64,000 bases of DNA from Tetmemena sp. SeJ-2015 (taxonomy: Eukaryota; Ciliophora; Spirotrichea; Sporadotrichida; Oxytrichidae). Position 1 is the first letter of the stretch; every line of letters begins with the position of its first letter. The position numbers and the translations under genes were made by a program. Positions 46,419 through 59,528 of the stretch are shown here, one piece after another. The stretch covers positions 92,314-156,313 of the forward strand of contig JAJKFJ010020708.1 of assembly GCA_027382625.1 (NCBI GenBank). The letters are read 5' to 3'. The notes under the pieces are model-generated. The model saw only the letters and a program-made list of their open reading frames with translations. It made no database searches and had not been told where the DNA came from.

Positions 46419-47705
46419 ATGAGACTCCCTTGCGTTCTAAGAATAGAAATATATAGTTACTTAAATCCCAATGAAGTTATTTCAATGGCAGCTGTTTTAA
46501 GCAAGTAAGAAAGAATATTGATTACAACTAAGTCAAGACTTTTCCAAAACTAAAGAGTATGTTTAGAAATAAAAACAGGACTAAAACTAAAATAATCATA
46601 ATGTATTGAGGAGAAGTTGAAATGGTTCAATAACTAGAATAGATTACCTTTGAAGCTCAAGGTTTTCAACTATTTAGATACTCATTTGAATTTCACAGAT
46701 GAGTATTTACTTTTAATTAATGCAATCCTAGAAATTAGAAATGAAGGATAAGTTAACATTAAATACATAACATTTTCTTTATAAAGCCATATTTTAGATA
46801 AACTTTTAAGCTTTGAGAACCTATAGTTTGAATGGATAGGTATTTTTGATTCCATAATAACAGAGACAGAGTTTATTAAATTTTAGTAAAGAACGAAGCA
46901 TTTATAATTTGGCAATTCCACAATTTTATTAAATAAAACTACCTCAGAATTATCACAAGAAATGTATATTTTAACTGTTGAGAAATTGAAACTTAGAAAG
47001 GTTAATTTTGAAAATTTCGATAATAATAATCCTTTAATTAAATCATTTTGCAATATATAAAGAATCTAAATTTAAATTCCAATTGGATCAGAGATATTAA
47101 ATTATTTTAAGCAAGTAAAGGGCTTTACAACATTATGAATGCATAGTAATTAGATAATTTAAGAAGATTTTCAAATTATTGATGATTCATTGAGTAATTT
47201 CAAAAGATTAATAATGTATCTAAATACAAATGAGGAGAAGTTAAATCAAGTATTTGATTATTGTGAGTAATTAATAATTCAGAGAATGTAGAATTTTAGA
47301 GAATTAAAAGTAATAAAATTCCCTATATATTAAAAAGAGATAATAAAGGATAATTAACTAGACGAAATTTTGTGAAAGTTCTTAAAATTTTCGGAAAATC
47401 TTAGAGCTAACAGAGTGTCAAAGAAATTATATTTTAAAATAGATTTCGAAAGTTTACAAATTAATAAAGAAATTTTTCAGTTAAAAAAATATGGAGCTTC
47501 TTCCGAATTTAGCAATTAAAATTTTGTTGAGGGGCTCAAAGGGTATACCCTAACATTTACAGATGAAGCTTTGAGAAAATAATTACAAAATTTGTCAATA
47601 TACAAAAGGATAGGAGCAGGTGTAGATATCTTTTGTAAAATCGAAAGTCCTAATCTTTCATTGATAAAGTTAAAACTTTTTTCAACAAAACTTCTATTCG
47701 TTTGA
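46419..47705 (+). pseudogene. F-box/LRR family B, copy B5 (two in-frame TGA, no indel)
   Basis: ATG to terminal TGA is 429 codons in one frame. The protein starts MRLPCVLRIEIYSYLNP, so the F-box begins at residue 3 and the myristoylation leader of B2-B4 is absent. QSQCIEEKLKWF shows the conserved Cys that is TGA in B3. LRR-like units follow (FENLQFEWIGI, VEKLKLRKVNFENF). Internal TGA codons stand at 47136-47138, where the intact copy B6 has TCG, and at 47373-47375, where others have AGA. Single substitutions explain both. No frameshift is present in nearly 1.3 kb. Confidence 0.65.
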
Positions 47706-47709
47706 AAGT

Positions 47710-48955
47710 GGTATAATGAATAAAATTTTAATAATTTTGATAAATTTATTGCTATTTCGTTGTTAAATTAAGAAGACACGAAGTTTAATTTTAATTTTTT
47801 TTTCAGAATTTATTTTCGTATAAGCTTATTTTAATGAGCATCTCACCTATTTTATAAATAATTTTTACTCTTATATTTAGACAAGTATAATGTTTATTTA
47901 TCTGAAAGAGAATTTATTTTAAAAAGTAAAAGGATTCAGTGAGTGTCAAAGGAAGTGTCTATTTAAAAGCAATAATTTCCATAAATAAGTTATAATGACC
48001 ATAATTTTGAGACTACTTTAAAATAAATTATTCACTATAGAGATTCTCTGTATTTTATAGTTTAGAATTTATAGGAAAACTTAATTTAGATAAAATTTAA
48101 TAAAAAAGTTTAAACCAGAAATTATATATTTGAACGAGAATATATATCATCTTGAATCATGAAACTCAGGATAAAGGATTATGTAAAAAACATTGTATGA
48201 AGAACTCAATATAATGTTAAGACTAGAGTGAGCATGAAGGATAAAGAGCTTTTATCAAATCAATAAATAGCAAAAGGAGTGCTAAGAAAGCTATTAAAAA
48301 TGAAAATAATTTCTGTGTAGATTACTAGCGAGCGTGCAGCAAATTAAAAGGAAAATATCCTAAAATGAAATTGATTTATTGCCGAAGATCACCGTCAATT
48401 ATTTTAGCACAAGTCTGATTTTATAATTAGATTTAATCTAAAGAAATTCACATTAAAATATTTTTCCATTTTCTCTTGCTTATTCTAAAAAATTGAAGTA
48501 AATAAAGTCGAATATAAAGAGAATACAATAAATAATCCAAGCCTCAAAATGTGATAAGTAAGTTATTTGCCTATATTTACTTCATTAAAAATTAGCACTA
48601 TACAAGGCATTCAAAGATAGGATGATCTTCAGACCCCAAATTTGACTTCTATTTTAGATAGTGACAAGCTAATTCTTATAAAATACCAAGTTCGGGATCC
48701 CAAATTTCGTATAGAATAGACAAAAGTTGGATAAATATTTTTAATTGTTAAATAAAAATTTTAATTTAAAAATAAGAGAAAAAGTTTTTTAAAAATTAAT
48801 TATTTTATAATAAAATTAGACAGTTTTTATTAAAAAAATGTGAATATAAACATATGAATATTTAAAAGAAAGTTATAGCATATAAAAATATTATCATTAA
48901 TTATAATAGAAATTAATTTAAGCTAATAAGTAAAGGACAAATAAAAAGTAGTTTA
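47710..48955. other. Spacer between B5 and B6
   Basis: No gene is seen. The part around 48290-48420 resembles 50480-50580 after B6 (shared words near gcaaatt/gacaaatt, atatcc and caattattttag), so flanks were duplicated with the genes. Confidence 0.35.
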
Positions 48956-48958
48956 AAA

Positions 48959-50251
48959 ATGAATCCTTAAATAATGCTCCCTTCAGTCTTAAGAATAGAA
49001 ATATATGGATACTTATGTCCCAATTAATCTATATCTATGATAGCTGTATTAAGCAAGAAAGAAAGAATATTGGTTACAACCCAATCAAGACTGTTTCAAG
49101 ACTAATAAATATCATTATCCTAATTTAAATTGTTCTACAACTGGAAATTAACTGAAGAAAAGCTGAAATGGTTTTATAATCAGAATAGATTGCCATTGAA
49201 GCTTCAGGTTTTCAATTACTTATCTGACAATATGTTTGAAAACAATGAAGGTGTTCAATTAACTAAATTATTATTGGAAATAAGAAATAATGGATTAATT
49301 ATTACTTCATTCCATGGATATTACAGAACTGATATTTTTATTTTAGAAAATCTTTTAAAGTTTGAAAACCTGTAATTTGAACATTTCTATATCAATGATA
49401 AAGAAATCTCAGAAAATCTTTTTACAAAAATATTGTAAAAATCTTAGAATTTAACTCTTCATTAGTGCAAAATTTAATTAACTGGATTCTCTGAAGAATC
49501 ATCACAAGAAATAAAAAATTTGAAAGTTGAGAAAATGACTTTGGAAAAGTGTGAATTTGTAAATTTTAATACTGAAAATCCTGTTATTAAATCCTTCAAA
49601 AACATTAAAACCTTTGGGATTTAAATTCCACTTGATTCAGAGATCTTTGATTATTTTAAGCAATTAAAGGGCTTAACAACTTTATCGATAGATAGTCATT
49701 AGATAACTTAATTAGATCTTCAAAATATTTGCTCTTAATTGACAAATTTCTATATAATATGGATTAAAATAGAAATAGATATAAATCAAATTGAATTAAA
49801 TCAAGTAATTGACTTTTGTAAAGAACTCATGCTATGGAGAATGAATAATTAAAGACAATAAAAGAAAATATAATTCAACATAAGTTCATACTTAAATAAA
49901 AAGGTTTATAAACTTGATGAAATTTTGGGTAATTTCTAGAGTATTTTAGAAAAATTAAAGCGAAAAGAAGAGTTGTGGGAAGTAATTTTTGAAATAAATA
50001 TAAATCGCTTTAAAATTAAGAAAGAGATTTTCCAATTAAAGAAATTTGGAGATGATTGCGAATTAAAAGATTTTAGTTAGAATACGGGGTATACTCTAAC
50101 AGTTACTAATGAAAATTTGAGTAAAGAATTTAAAAGTTTGCCAATAAAAAGACTTCCATTTACTAGTGTTATAATAACTTGCAACTTCGATGATCTTAAT
50201 CTGCCTTTGATGAAATTAACAATATTTTCATGGAAGACTTTTTTCATTTGA
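48959..50251 (+). CDS. F-box/LRR protein, family B, copy B6 (intact)
   Basis: One uninterrupted frame of 431 codons from ATG (48959) to TGA; a second in-frame ATG at 48974 aligns better with the starts of B5 and B9 and may be the true start. The F-box covers about residues 7-47: LPSVLRIEIYGYLCP, then IAVLSKKERILVTTQS. The linker has EEKLKWFYNQNRLPLKL. LRR-like units include FENLQFEHFY, VEKMTLEKCEFVNFNT, FDYFKQLKGLTTLSID. The C-terminal part reads KKFGDDCELKDF and GYTLTVTNENL. There is no intron or IES, and no myristoylation leader. The role as ubiquitin-ligase adaptor is inferred from architecture. Intactness over 1.29 kb of 75% AT sequence indicates selection or recent origin. Confidence 0.8.
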
Positions 50252-50259
50252 AAGCAATA

Positions 50260-51075
50260 AAATTTAGAAAATTTTTTAAAATAAGTTTATTACTTTTTCA
50301 TTGTTATAAATAATTTATAGAGTAAATATTAATTTAATAAATCTTTTCAGTTTTAATGAAGTGCTCAGTTCAGGAAAAAACGATAGATTTATTATAAAGG
50401 CTAAATAAAGAATGAATGATCATTTATTTTATCTATCTCTATAAAAAGGTTATAGAGATTTATAAATAAATATGATATTTTGTAGATTGATAGCGAATAT
50501 GCGACAAATTCTCTTTAAAATATCCGAATTTGTAATATATTTTATTGTCAAAGATCCCCAACAATTATTTTAATTCCCAATAGATTTAATTCTTAATTTA
50601 TAACTCAAGTATAATCGCATTAAAAATCTATTTTTCTTGGAAATTTTATTCACTCATTATAAAAAATTGAAGTATAAGAAACTTTTTTTTAATAAAAAGG
50701 ATATTAAATCAAGAATAAATAAATAAACCAAGAAAAAAATTTCAAACATCAAGATTAAAAGAAGTTTAAGTCACAAAATTTATCTTGTTTAGAGGGGTTT
50801 CACTTCTAATATGGACATTCTTTCGCAGGATAAATTAATACTTATGTTTTTGAACTTTAAAAGTACAACTCCCAACTTCAAATTTATAACTTCACTTTGT
50901 GATAGTTTTCATTTTTTGTTCTTTGAGCTTAAAATTTAATTTGATAATTTGTGTGAATAAAATTTTCATCTGTTTCAATTATTTAAATCAATTTAAATCT
51001 ATGCATCTTTTACTATTAGAAGTGAATATTATTTAAAAGTGAGTTATAGATAGCATCTACCAAAAAGAATAAAAA
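50260..51075. other. Spacer between B6 and B7
   Basis: AT-rich DNA with partial similarity to the spacer after B5. No gene, RNA or transposon terminus was recognised. Confidence 0.3.
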
Positions 51076-51080
51076 TTATT

Positions 51081-51750
51081 ATGGGAATAATAATTTTAGA
51101 CATAAAAATAAAGCTGATAAGAAGCTATATATACTCAAACTTAATTAAATTAGACTTTAAAGTGTACTAATAATTGAAATATAGTGGTTCTTAACTTCAA
51201 ATTATATTATCTTTAAAATAATTGTACTAAGCAAGTAAGAAAGGCCGTTAATTTCAACTTAATCAAGACTATTCTAAGACTAATAAGTCTGATTAAAAAT
51301 CAAGTATGGACTCGAACTGAAATAATTATAATGCATTGAGGAAAAGCTAAAATGGTTAAATAACTAGAAATGATTACTTTTGAAGGTTAAAGTATTTAAT
51401 TATTTAGATACTGTTTTATTTTGTAAAAATGAATATCTACCTTTAATAAAACCTCTCTTAGAAATTAAAGACAAAGGAATAGTTAACTCTATGTTAGTTA
51501 TCGATGCATAGAGCCATATTTTGAATTTGTTTTTAAGCTTCTCGAATCTCTAGTTTGAATGGATAGCTATTTTAAGTAAGTAATTGAAGAATCAAATTTA
51601 ACTAAAATTTTGAAACGAACCAAACATTTTAAATATAAAAAACTGCATAATTTGGTTATCTAATGCCACCTAATAATTATAAAAAGAAATTTAAAATGTA
51701 AGAGTTGAGTGAGTAGATTTCGTTTTGAGAAAGTTTGAAAATTACCACTT
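51081..51750 (+). pseudogene. F-box/LRR family B, copy B7 (5' part only)
   Basis: The copy aligns with the front half of family B: the F-box is VLIIEIQWFLTSNYII then IIVLSKQERPLISTQSRLF, followed by ALRKS-like and KLKWLNN-like words and LEIKDKGIVNS. A frame change separates the first 30 codons from the F-box, a TGA follows soon after (QDQQV then stop), and family similarity ends near 51750. The LRR half is absent, so this is a truncated pseudogene. Confidence 0.55.
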
Positions 51751-51759
51751 CCATAATTA

Positions 51760-52450
51760 AGTTTTAATGAGTATAAAACAAATAGTTTGGCAATTAAACT
51801 GCTCATTCAGGCATGCACAAACTCTTAATTGATTATTACTTTCTTTAGAACAAACCAGATAGTTTAATTAAGTAATAATTTATACTGCAGTTTAACCTTT
51901 AATTTATATAAATTATCTACCTTTCAATAGAATAGTCAGTAATTATTATTCTATTTTAATATGTGCAATTAAAATAATAAATATTTAGTTCAGAGATAAA
52001 GCGAATCAAGTTAAAATTAAGGATAGAATAAGTGAATTCAAATAAATTAAACTATATCATATAAAAAATGCGAATAAACCTCATAAAAATTCATTCTTTA
52101 TGATTTGCAGCAAAAATGCAATAACTTAGAGACAATAAAAAGCTTAGATTTTGATTATTTCCTATTAAAACCAACCAATACATTAATTTTCATATCATAG
52201 ATTTTTTTATAAATTCTTGAACAAATTTTGCATGATTTCTATTTTTCCTTAAAAATTAACTCTCTAAATGCTACAAAAATCAAAAATAATATCAAGTATA
52301 AAAACGTGTATTAAAGAATTGATTTTATTAAGAATTTAAACTCTAAATTTTAATATATTTAAACAAAAATATTCACTAAATTTATACTAGTCAAAGATGT
52401 TTAAATATTTAAAAATTATTGTAAAAAATTTTAATAATTTATAAGGGAAT
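51760..52450. other. Spacer between B7 and B8, with upstream motif
   Basis: The family motif appears as gatgtttaaatatttaaaaa at 52396-52415, ahead of B8. No gene is seen in the rest. Confidence 0.35.
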
Positions 52451-52464
52451 TTTTTGGGAAAGAA

Positions 52465-53789
52465 AAACCCAAAAATTTTTGAAAATAATGTCCAAAATAA
52501 AAATAGTTCTCAGAATATAAATTTACAGCTTTCTATATTATCATTAAGTGATTTAAAGGATAGCCTTATTAAGCAAAAAAGAAAGAATATAGATTACAAC
52601 TCAATCAACACTCTTTGAAAAATAAAAAATATGGCTAACTATAAAATAAGGACTTACTCTAAATTAGCTATAATGTATAGAGGATAATATGAATTGGTTC
52701 AATATTCAGAATTGATTGCCTCTGAAACTAAAGGCTTTTAACTATTTAGATACAGACATGATTTACTCAGAGGGATATTTATAATTAATTAAATCAACCT
52801 TAGAAATAAGAAATAAATGATGAGTTATGTCAACATTGGTTCTAGATTCCTAAGCAAAGATTAAAGCATTAGAATAACTTTTTATCATTGAAAACTTGCA
52901 ATTTAAAAATATCTTTATTAAGGGTTTAAAAATAAATCAGAATACTTTAACAAAAATATTGGAAAGAGTTTAGAAATTAGAGATAAGAAATAGCAAAATT
53001 CATTTAAATAGGGCCACAGATGAAGAAGAGATTTAAAAATCAATAGTTGAGGAAATGATTTTATAAAACTGTGAGTTTGTAAATTTCAATATAGATAATC
53101 CAATTATTAAATCTCTTGGGGATATAAAAAATATTGGAATTAATATTCCATAAGAGTCAGAAATATTTGACTATTTTAAGCAAATAAAGTGCTTGACAAC
53201 TCTAGTAATGGTCAAAAATAAAGTATCACAAAAAGAACTTTAAGTTATTAGCGTATAAATTGAAAATTTCAAAAGATTACAAATAAATATAGATACAGAT
53301 AGATAAATAAATGAGATGGAATTTAGTCAAGTAGTTGACTTTTGTTAAGAATTCATTCAATGGAGATGGCTGAAACACAAATAATCAAAGAACATAAGTT
53401 TTCAAATAATTTCATTCTCATGGGAAAAGGATTATTTCCTCGAAGAAGTTTTGAGAAAATTCAATAAATTATTTGAAAATCTTAAAAAGAGCAGGGTAGA
53501 GGAGAAAGTAGAATTTGAAATATAATTACAAAGCTTAAAAGTTAATGGAAACATGTTTAAGTTATAGTAATTTGGAGTTCCTTACAAACAGAAAGACAGA
53601 AGTTTTGAAATTGTAGGATTTAACGGATATTCTCTAGCAATTGCAGATAAAATTTTTAGAAAACAATTTCCCAGTTTATCAATACAAAGAAAGGTATGTG
53701 GTCATATAAATTTATCCTGCAGTATCATTGATTAAAGTCTACCTGAGATAAGGTTAAAAATTTTGCCTTGGAAGATTCAATATCTTTGA
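52465..53789 (+). pseudogene. F-box/LRR family B, copy B8 (degraded front, readable rear)
   Basis: The first part is degraded: LVLRI-like F-box residues and KQKRKNIDYNSINTL-like words survive, but the frame is broken. In the linker, TGA replaces Arg of NQNRLPLKL, and a TGA TGA pair replaces the Gly-Trp seen in B3 (GWAIS). From about 52880 to the TGA at 53787-53789 the frame is open: ILERVQKLEIRNSKI, VNFNIDNPIIKSLG, FDYFKQIKCLTTLVM, FSWEKDYFLEEVLRKF, and FGVPYKQKD. This copy is closer to the B2-B4 group than to B5, B6 and B9. Confidence 0.6.
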
Positions 53790-53794
53790 ATTTA

Positions 53795-55170
53795 TAAAAA
53801 TCTATATAACCTTAACTATATTTTAATAATTTTCTTTTACTCTTTTATTATTGAAAATTAAGAAGGAAGTAAAATTATTTTCTAATTTTTTTTAAAGCTA
53901 ATTTTTGCAATTTCTATGAAATATGTCACCTGATTTAAAACATAAATTTAACAATTCAACTTTTGAGGAAAAAATCCGTATTATTATAAAAAGCAAAGAT
54001 ATATAATAAAATAAAGGATTCTAAGAGAAATTGAGAGAACTTTTCGATCTTTATACTTTAAAAAAACCTAAAACCCACATCCATAATAAAGCATAAAGGT
54101 TTCTATTGTCAAAATACAGGTAAGTAAATTTTCCATGAAGGGAGGAAAGATTTACAAGAAAATATTATTAAGGAAATTCAAGCTCTAATTTTTATAAAAT
54201 AATCGTCATACAAAAGATCATACAATTTAAAGAATATAATTTATTTGTCACTTTAATTTGGCACTTATTTCAAAGGGTAAGCTTATTTTGGTTCTCCCTA
54301 ATTAATTTCAATTTTCCCATTAGATTTAATTAAAAAAAAATGGATTTTAGTTAAACTAGTAGACTACAAGAAACTCTTCATTACTTTAGGGATACTTAGC
54401 AATGAGTTTCTTCTTTGAGATCATAATTAGTCAAAGAGTGAATGCAATTACCTTTCACAAGAAAATATATTCAACACTTTATTTTAAGATGGACTTTAGG
54501 GCAAATCGTGGACAAGCAAATAAGATAAAATATTATAAAGACAAAAAAATTAATGTTTGAAAATCATAAAGCAAGAACTTAAGTTAAGTACATGCAATCA
54601 ATATATATATATATAAGTTATAAATAGAGGCTCATTGAAAAAAATTCTTTATTTAATATCTCAATGACCTAATCGTATTAATTCTATAATGAGATACAAA
54701 TCTGCACCATCTTTTTTTTATTTTCATATTTACCTATATATTAATAACTCCAATCTATGATGTATTAGCTAAAGAATAATTAATTATAAAACACCTACAG
54801 GAGATTTAAGGAAAGGATGATTTTATTGTCCAAAATTAGAATAGTATCCTTCGACACGCTCATTTTTTTAATTACAAAATTTAAAATCACAAGTATCAAT
54901 TTTCAATCATAGAATATCCTAAAAGTCGCAAAGATTAATTCAATAGCGAAAATATATTTTTAAAAAAAAAACAAAACATTAAAGAAGATAAGAAATATAA
55001 GAATATTATTTCATTCTTTTATAATAAATTCTGAAATATTTACCACAAATAAATGCTCGAATAAAATGCCGAATATTTGAAGGTAAAGTTATTAAATCTA
55101 AATCGTTTTTATTATTTATAATAGAAAATAATTATTGCCTCTTAACCCCAAAAATATTTAAAAAGCAGTT
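53795..55170. other. Spacer between B8 and B9
   Basis: Contains a short (TA)n run near 54604-54615. No gene or mobile element was recognised. Confidence 0.3.
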
Positions 55171-55179
55171 TTAACTAAA

Positions 55180-56460
55180 ATGATGCTCCCTTATGTTTTA
55201 AGAATAGAAATATATGGATATTTAAATTATAATGATGTTATAAATAAGGCTACTGTATTAAGCAAGAAAGAAAGAAAATTAATTACAACTCAATCAAGAC
55301 TCTTTGAAGACTAATAAATATGTTTATATGAAAATAGTATGCAACTCTGGGGGGAATTATAATAAATTGAAGATAAGCTGAAATGGTTTAATAATCAGAA
55401 TAGATTGCCTTTGAAGATTAAGGTTTTCAATTACTTAGATTACAAAATTTATTATTTAGATGAACATTTTTAATTAACTAAATCCATTTTGGAAATAAGA
55501 AATAGTGGACGAATTAATACTTAATTGTAGGTACAAAAGATTCTTATTTTAGAATAATTTTTAAAGTTTAAAAACTTGTAATTTGAATATATCTGGATTT
55601 TGTATGAAGATATCTCGGAGACAATTTTTACAAAAATACTATCAAGGGCTTAGGGAATATATATTTATAATTGCAAAATTAAATTAATTGATACAGTTTA
55701 AGAATTTTCACAAGAAATATAAAATTCAAGTGTTGAGAACTTGACTTTGGAAAAGTGTGAATTTGTAAATTTTAATCCTGAAAATCCTGTTATTAAATCC
55801 TTCAAGAACATTAAAACTATTGGGATTTAAATTCCACTTGAGTAAGAGATCTTTGATTATTTTAAGCAATTAAAGTGCTTAAAAACTTTATCGATGGATA
55901 TCAATTAGATAACTTAATTAGAACTTCAAAATATTTGCTCTTAATTGACAAATTTCTATAGATTAAGAATTAATATAAAATAAGATACAAATCATCAAAA
56001 ATTCAATCAAGTAATTGATTATTGCGAAGAATTTATGAAATGGAGATGCAAGCATTAGCTCGAATCAAAGAAAATATATTTTCAGATAATTACAGACTTA
56101 TAGGATCTAAAGGATTATTAACTTGATAAAATTTTAGAAAAATTCCATAGATTTTTAAAAAATCTTGAAATAAACCCAGTGGAAGGTGAAGTTGTTTTTG
56201 AAATTAAGTTGCACGATCTTGAAATTAACAGAGAGATGTTCTAATTAAATAAATTTGGAGATGCTTGCGAACTAAAAGATTTTAGTTTTTATAATGGGTA
56301 TACTCTCACACTTACAGATGAAATTATGAGAAAATAATTTCAAAGCTTGACAATACAAAAAATGATAGGAGATGGTACAAAATTATCATTTAATGTCTTC
56401 AGTCCTAGTATTTCTTTGATGAAACTAGAAATATTTTCTTGGCATGTTCTCTTCTGTTGA
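55180..56460 (+). CDS. F-box/LRR protein, family B, copy B9 (intact)
   Basis: An uninterrupted 427-codon frame from ATG to TGA. It begins MMLPYVLRIEIYGYLNY, so the F-box starts at residue 3 and continues TVLSKKERKLITTQSRLF. The linker IEDKLKWFNNQNRLPLKI is conserved. LRR-like units: FKNLQFEYIW, VENLTLEKCEFVNFNP, FDYFKQLKCLKTLSMD. The C-terminal part has KFGDACELKDF and NGYTLTLTDEIMRK. It is closest to B6 (for example KSFKNIKT-IGIQIPLE in both). There is no intron or IES. An SCF adaptor role is inferred. Confidence 0.8.
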
Positions 56461-56469
56461 AAATATATA

Positions 56470-57425
56470 AATTTATATAATTCTGTTTAATAATTTATTA
56501 CTTACTTGTCTGAAATTAAATATAATAAAATAAATTTAAAATTGAATTAAATATATTTTAGCAAGTTTCATTTTCCTATTATCTTTTTTCAATGGAGCAT
56601 TTCTCATTCTTTTAAAACAATAAAATTTTCATATATAATCAAAGATTTTCAGGAAATGGGAACTTTTAAAGATGAAAATGATTGATTAATTGTAGAAGGA
56701 TTTGGCATGTTAAAAACACTAAAGTCACTTCTTAATCAAGTTTTAAGGTCTAAAAATTCAGACAATATTGCAATAAAATTAATAATAAAGGTAGATATTG
56801 ATTCTTGATAGATAATTATTGATGTTGTTGTTCAGAATATTACAGCTAATTGAACTAAAATAAAATTTAAATTATGGTTTAAGTTTCAAAAGTCAATTCC
56901 ATTAACTCTAAAAATAAATGCAATTTAAAAGCGTTGACGTCAGAGAGAAAATATAGCAAGTTAAAATATAAGTTAAAATAGACAAAAATGATTAATCAAA
57001 ACTATCTCAAATAGGAGTACTATAAAACCGACAAAATGAAGATCATTCTTCTTATTTCATCAATGAAAGGGCGATAAATTGATAATAAAAGCTTCCCTAG
57101 ATTTTTATTTTGCTACCATTTCACACATCCAAATTAATTTATTTAGCCTATAATGATAAAATTTTATTTAGTTATTAAATATTTATCTTAAAGCTTCTTA
57201 ATTCGATGTTACAAAATTAAAATATTATATAAAAAAAATATGGATAGAATAATTAATAAAAATTTTATAAATTAAAATTTCATATATTTTAAATATTAAA
57301 ACCTAAAAAAATTTTTTAGAAATCTAAAATATTTAAATATTTTTTATTATTTAAAAGTTCTTAAAAAAATTCAAGGGAATTAATTTTATAAGCAGGGGAA
57401 GTTCTTTAAACTAGTTTTAAATTTA
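56470..57425. other. Spacer between B9 and B10, with upstream motif
   Basis: The motif occurs as aaaatatttaaatattttt at 57327-57345, about 100 bases before the B10 F-box. No gene is supported in this stretch. Confidence 0.3.
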
Positions 57426-57440
57426 AATAAATCCTAAAGC

Positions 57441-58728
57441 GAGACTCCCTTCAGTCCTCAGAATTGAAATTTATAGATTCCTTTATTATAATTAAGTGAT
57501 TTCAACTATAGCCTTTTTAAGCAAATAAGAAAGGAAGAATATTACAACTCAATCAACACTCTTTAAAGAATAATAAGTATAGCTAATCATAAAAAAAGGA
57601 CTTAAATTAATTTAAATTTAAAGCATGAGGAAAAGCTAAAATGGTTTAATAATTTGAATGATTCCTTTGAAGTAAGGGTTTTAATATTTTGATTCTGTTA
57701 TTTGTAATGAAAATTATTAAATAATTAAATCTATCCTGGAAATAAGAAGTAATGGATGAATTTTGTCTAAATTCATTATAGATTCCTAAAAGCAGTACCA
57801 AATTTTAGAATAATTACTTTGCTTTGAGAATCTTTAATTTGATTGGGTAGCTATTTATGGTTAGAAAATTTAGGAATCAAGTTTTTTAAAAATCTTATAA
57901 AAGTCTAGAAATTTAAACTTTTGGAGCTGTAAAATTGAATTAAGTAAGCCCATGAATGAAACTTATAATGAAACTTATAAAGAATTTTAAAATTTGCGAA
58001 CGAAGATATTTGTTTTAAATAAGAGTGAATTTTTAAATTTTGATGCTAATAATCCAATAATTAAATTTCTCAACAAAATAAAAACGAGTGTGATCATTCT
58101 CCCTTAATCCAAGCATCTTGATTAAATAAATTAAATAAAGTGCTTTAAAACGTTATTAATTCCAAGAAAAATAATTTCTTAATTAGATTTTACAAATATT
58201 ACTGCATAGTTAGAAAAAGTTAATTGATTGAGAATATATTTCTAGCTAGAATTAAACCATATGGAATTAAATTAAGTCATAGACTTTTGTTAGGTAATTC
58301 TGAGAATTGAAAATACCTAAGACTTATAAGAAATAATGTTCTCTATTCATTCAATTTAGAAAAAAGAATATTTGTTTTACGAAATTTTGGAAAAATTCTC
58401 TGGAATAATAGAAACTCTTAAAGTAAACAACAAAAGATAAGTAAAAGTGGTTTTTGAAATAAAATTGGAAATTTTAGAAATAAAGAGAGAATTTTTTTAA
58501 TCAAGTAAATTTGAAGTTTTAAGTGAGCTCAAAGATTATCGTTATGAATTTAAGGAGAGAATTAGGAATTGTTTAGAAGATACAAATAAAGAATAGAGAA
58601 ATTTAAAACACATTTTGTAAGAAAAACAAAGGAAAGTATTAACTCTGAAAGCAACCTGCCTTAACGATGGCAGCTACCTACCTTTAATACTTTTTAAGTT
58701 TTTTATTGAAAAGGTAAAATATATTTGA
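57441..58728 (+). pseudogene. F-box/LRR family B, copy B10 (decayed)
   Basis: The position of the start codon reads GCG instead of ATG (compare B5 and B9). The F-box is still clear: RLPSVLRIEIYRFLYYNQ then IAFLSKQERKNITTQSTLF. The linker has lost several bases where others have NNQNRLPLK (about 57645-57670). Later parts are again readable (LEIRSNGQILSKFIID, FENLQFDWVAIYG, NFDANNPIIKFL, VKVVFEIKLEILEIKREFF) to a TGA at 58726-58728. The Cys-rich end of the intact copies is replaced by a Lys/Glu-rich stretch. Confidence 0.55.
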
Positions 58729-58734
58729 TATAAT

Positions 58735-59520
58735 TAATAATCTTAATTTCAACTTTTTTTTACAAACTCATTTTGCAAAATATTTTTCTTAAAAACTAGA
58801 GAGGGAGTCCTATTTTAATTAAAATGAGTATAGTTTAACCCCTTTCGAGCTTTTAATTAGCGAATCTCTCTTGGGAACTTTTATCTATCCTTTTAATTGA
58901 GAAAATTGAAAGAAGAGTATTTTGCAAAACTAATATCAGTATAACTGCTTCTGAGTTATAAAGAGAGGCTCAAAGATCTTGAAATGATTTAGTTGAGTGG
59001 TGAAAGATTTTTAAAAATATGACATTTTTTATTGGATAATTTAAATAATGCTTAAGAGCACGTTTAAATAAATTATATCATACTTTTTATAATTTTAATT
59101 CGAAAAAATATATTTATTGTAAAATAAGATAATTTTAAGCACCTTATTGCTCATGATCGAGCGTAATTTTTGAAAGTAAGTTTAATTTATAAAAGAAAAT
59201 TTTTTTTCTTATTTTATTTATCTTTAAGTATTTTGGAAAAGTTTAGTTTTAAGTGTCTTCTATCCATGAAAATGGAAAATTTTCGACCATTTTCGAGGGC
59301 TCATAGTCGTATATCTGATTGATCGAACAGCTATTATGAGTGAAAAACTATATTGAGCAACAATCAGGAATATTTAGGAGAAGAGTAAATGATAATTTAG
59401 AAATAATTCTGTTAATTTTAAATCTCAATAAATTTATTAAAATTTATGGAGCTCATTTTAATAAGATATATTTAAATATTCACAAAATATGATATATAGA
59501 TTCGAATAAAATATATAATG
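58735..59520. other. Spacer before B11
   Basis: No gene. It holds the solitary element terminus at 59149-59168 and, at 59466-59482, the family-B upstream motif in the form atatatttaaatattcac. Confidence 0.35.
59149..59168 (+). repeat. Solitary terminus of the 3012-3710 element family
   Basis: gctcatgatcgagcgtaatt differs at one base from the 20-bp terminus at 3012-3031. No matching inverted end is found in the following kilobase, and the base pair before it is TT rather than TA. It is a relic, or one end of an element whose partner is lost. Confidence 0.65.
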
Positions 59521-59528
59521 AATAAAAA

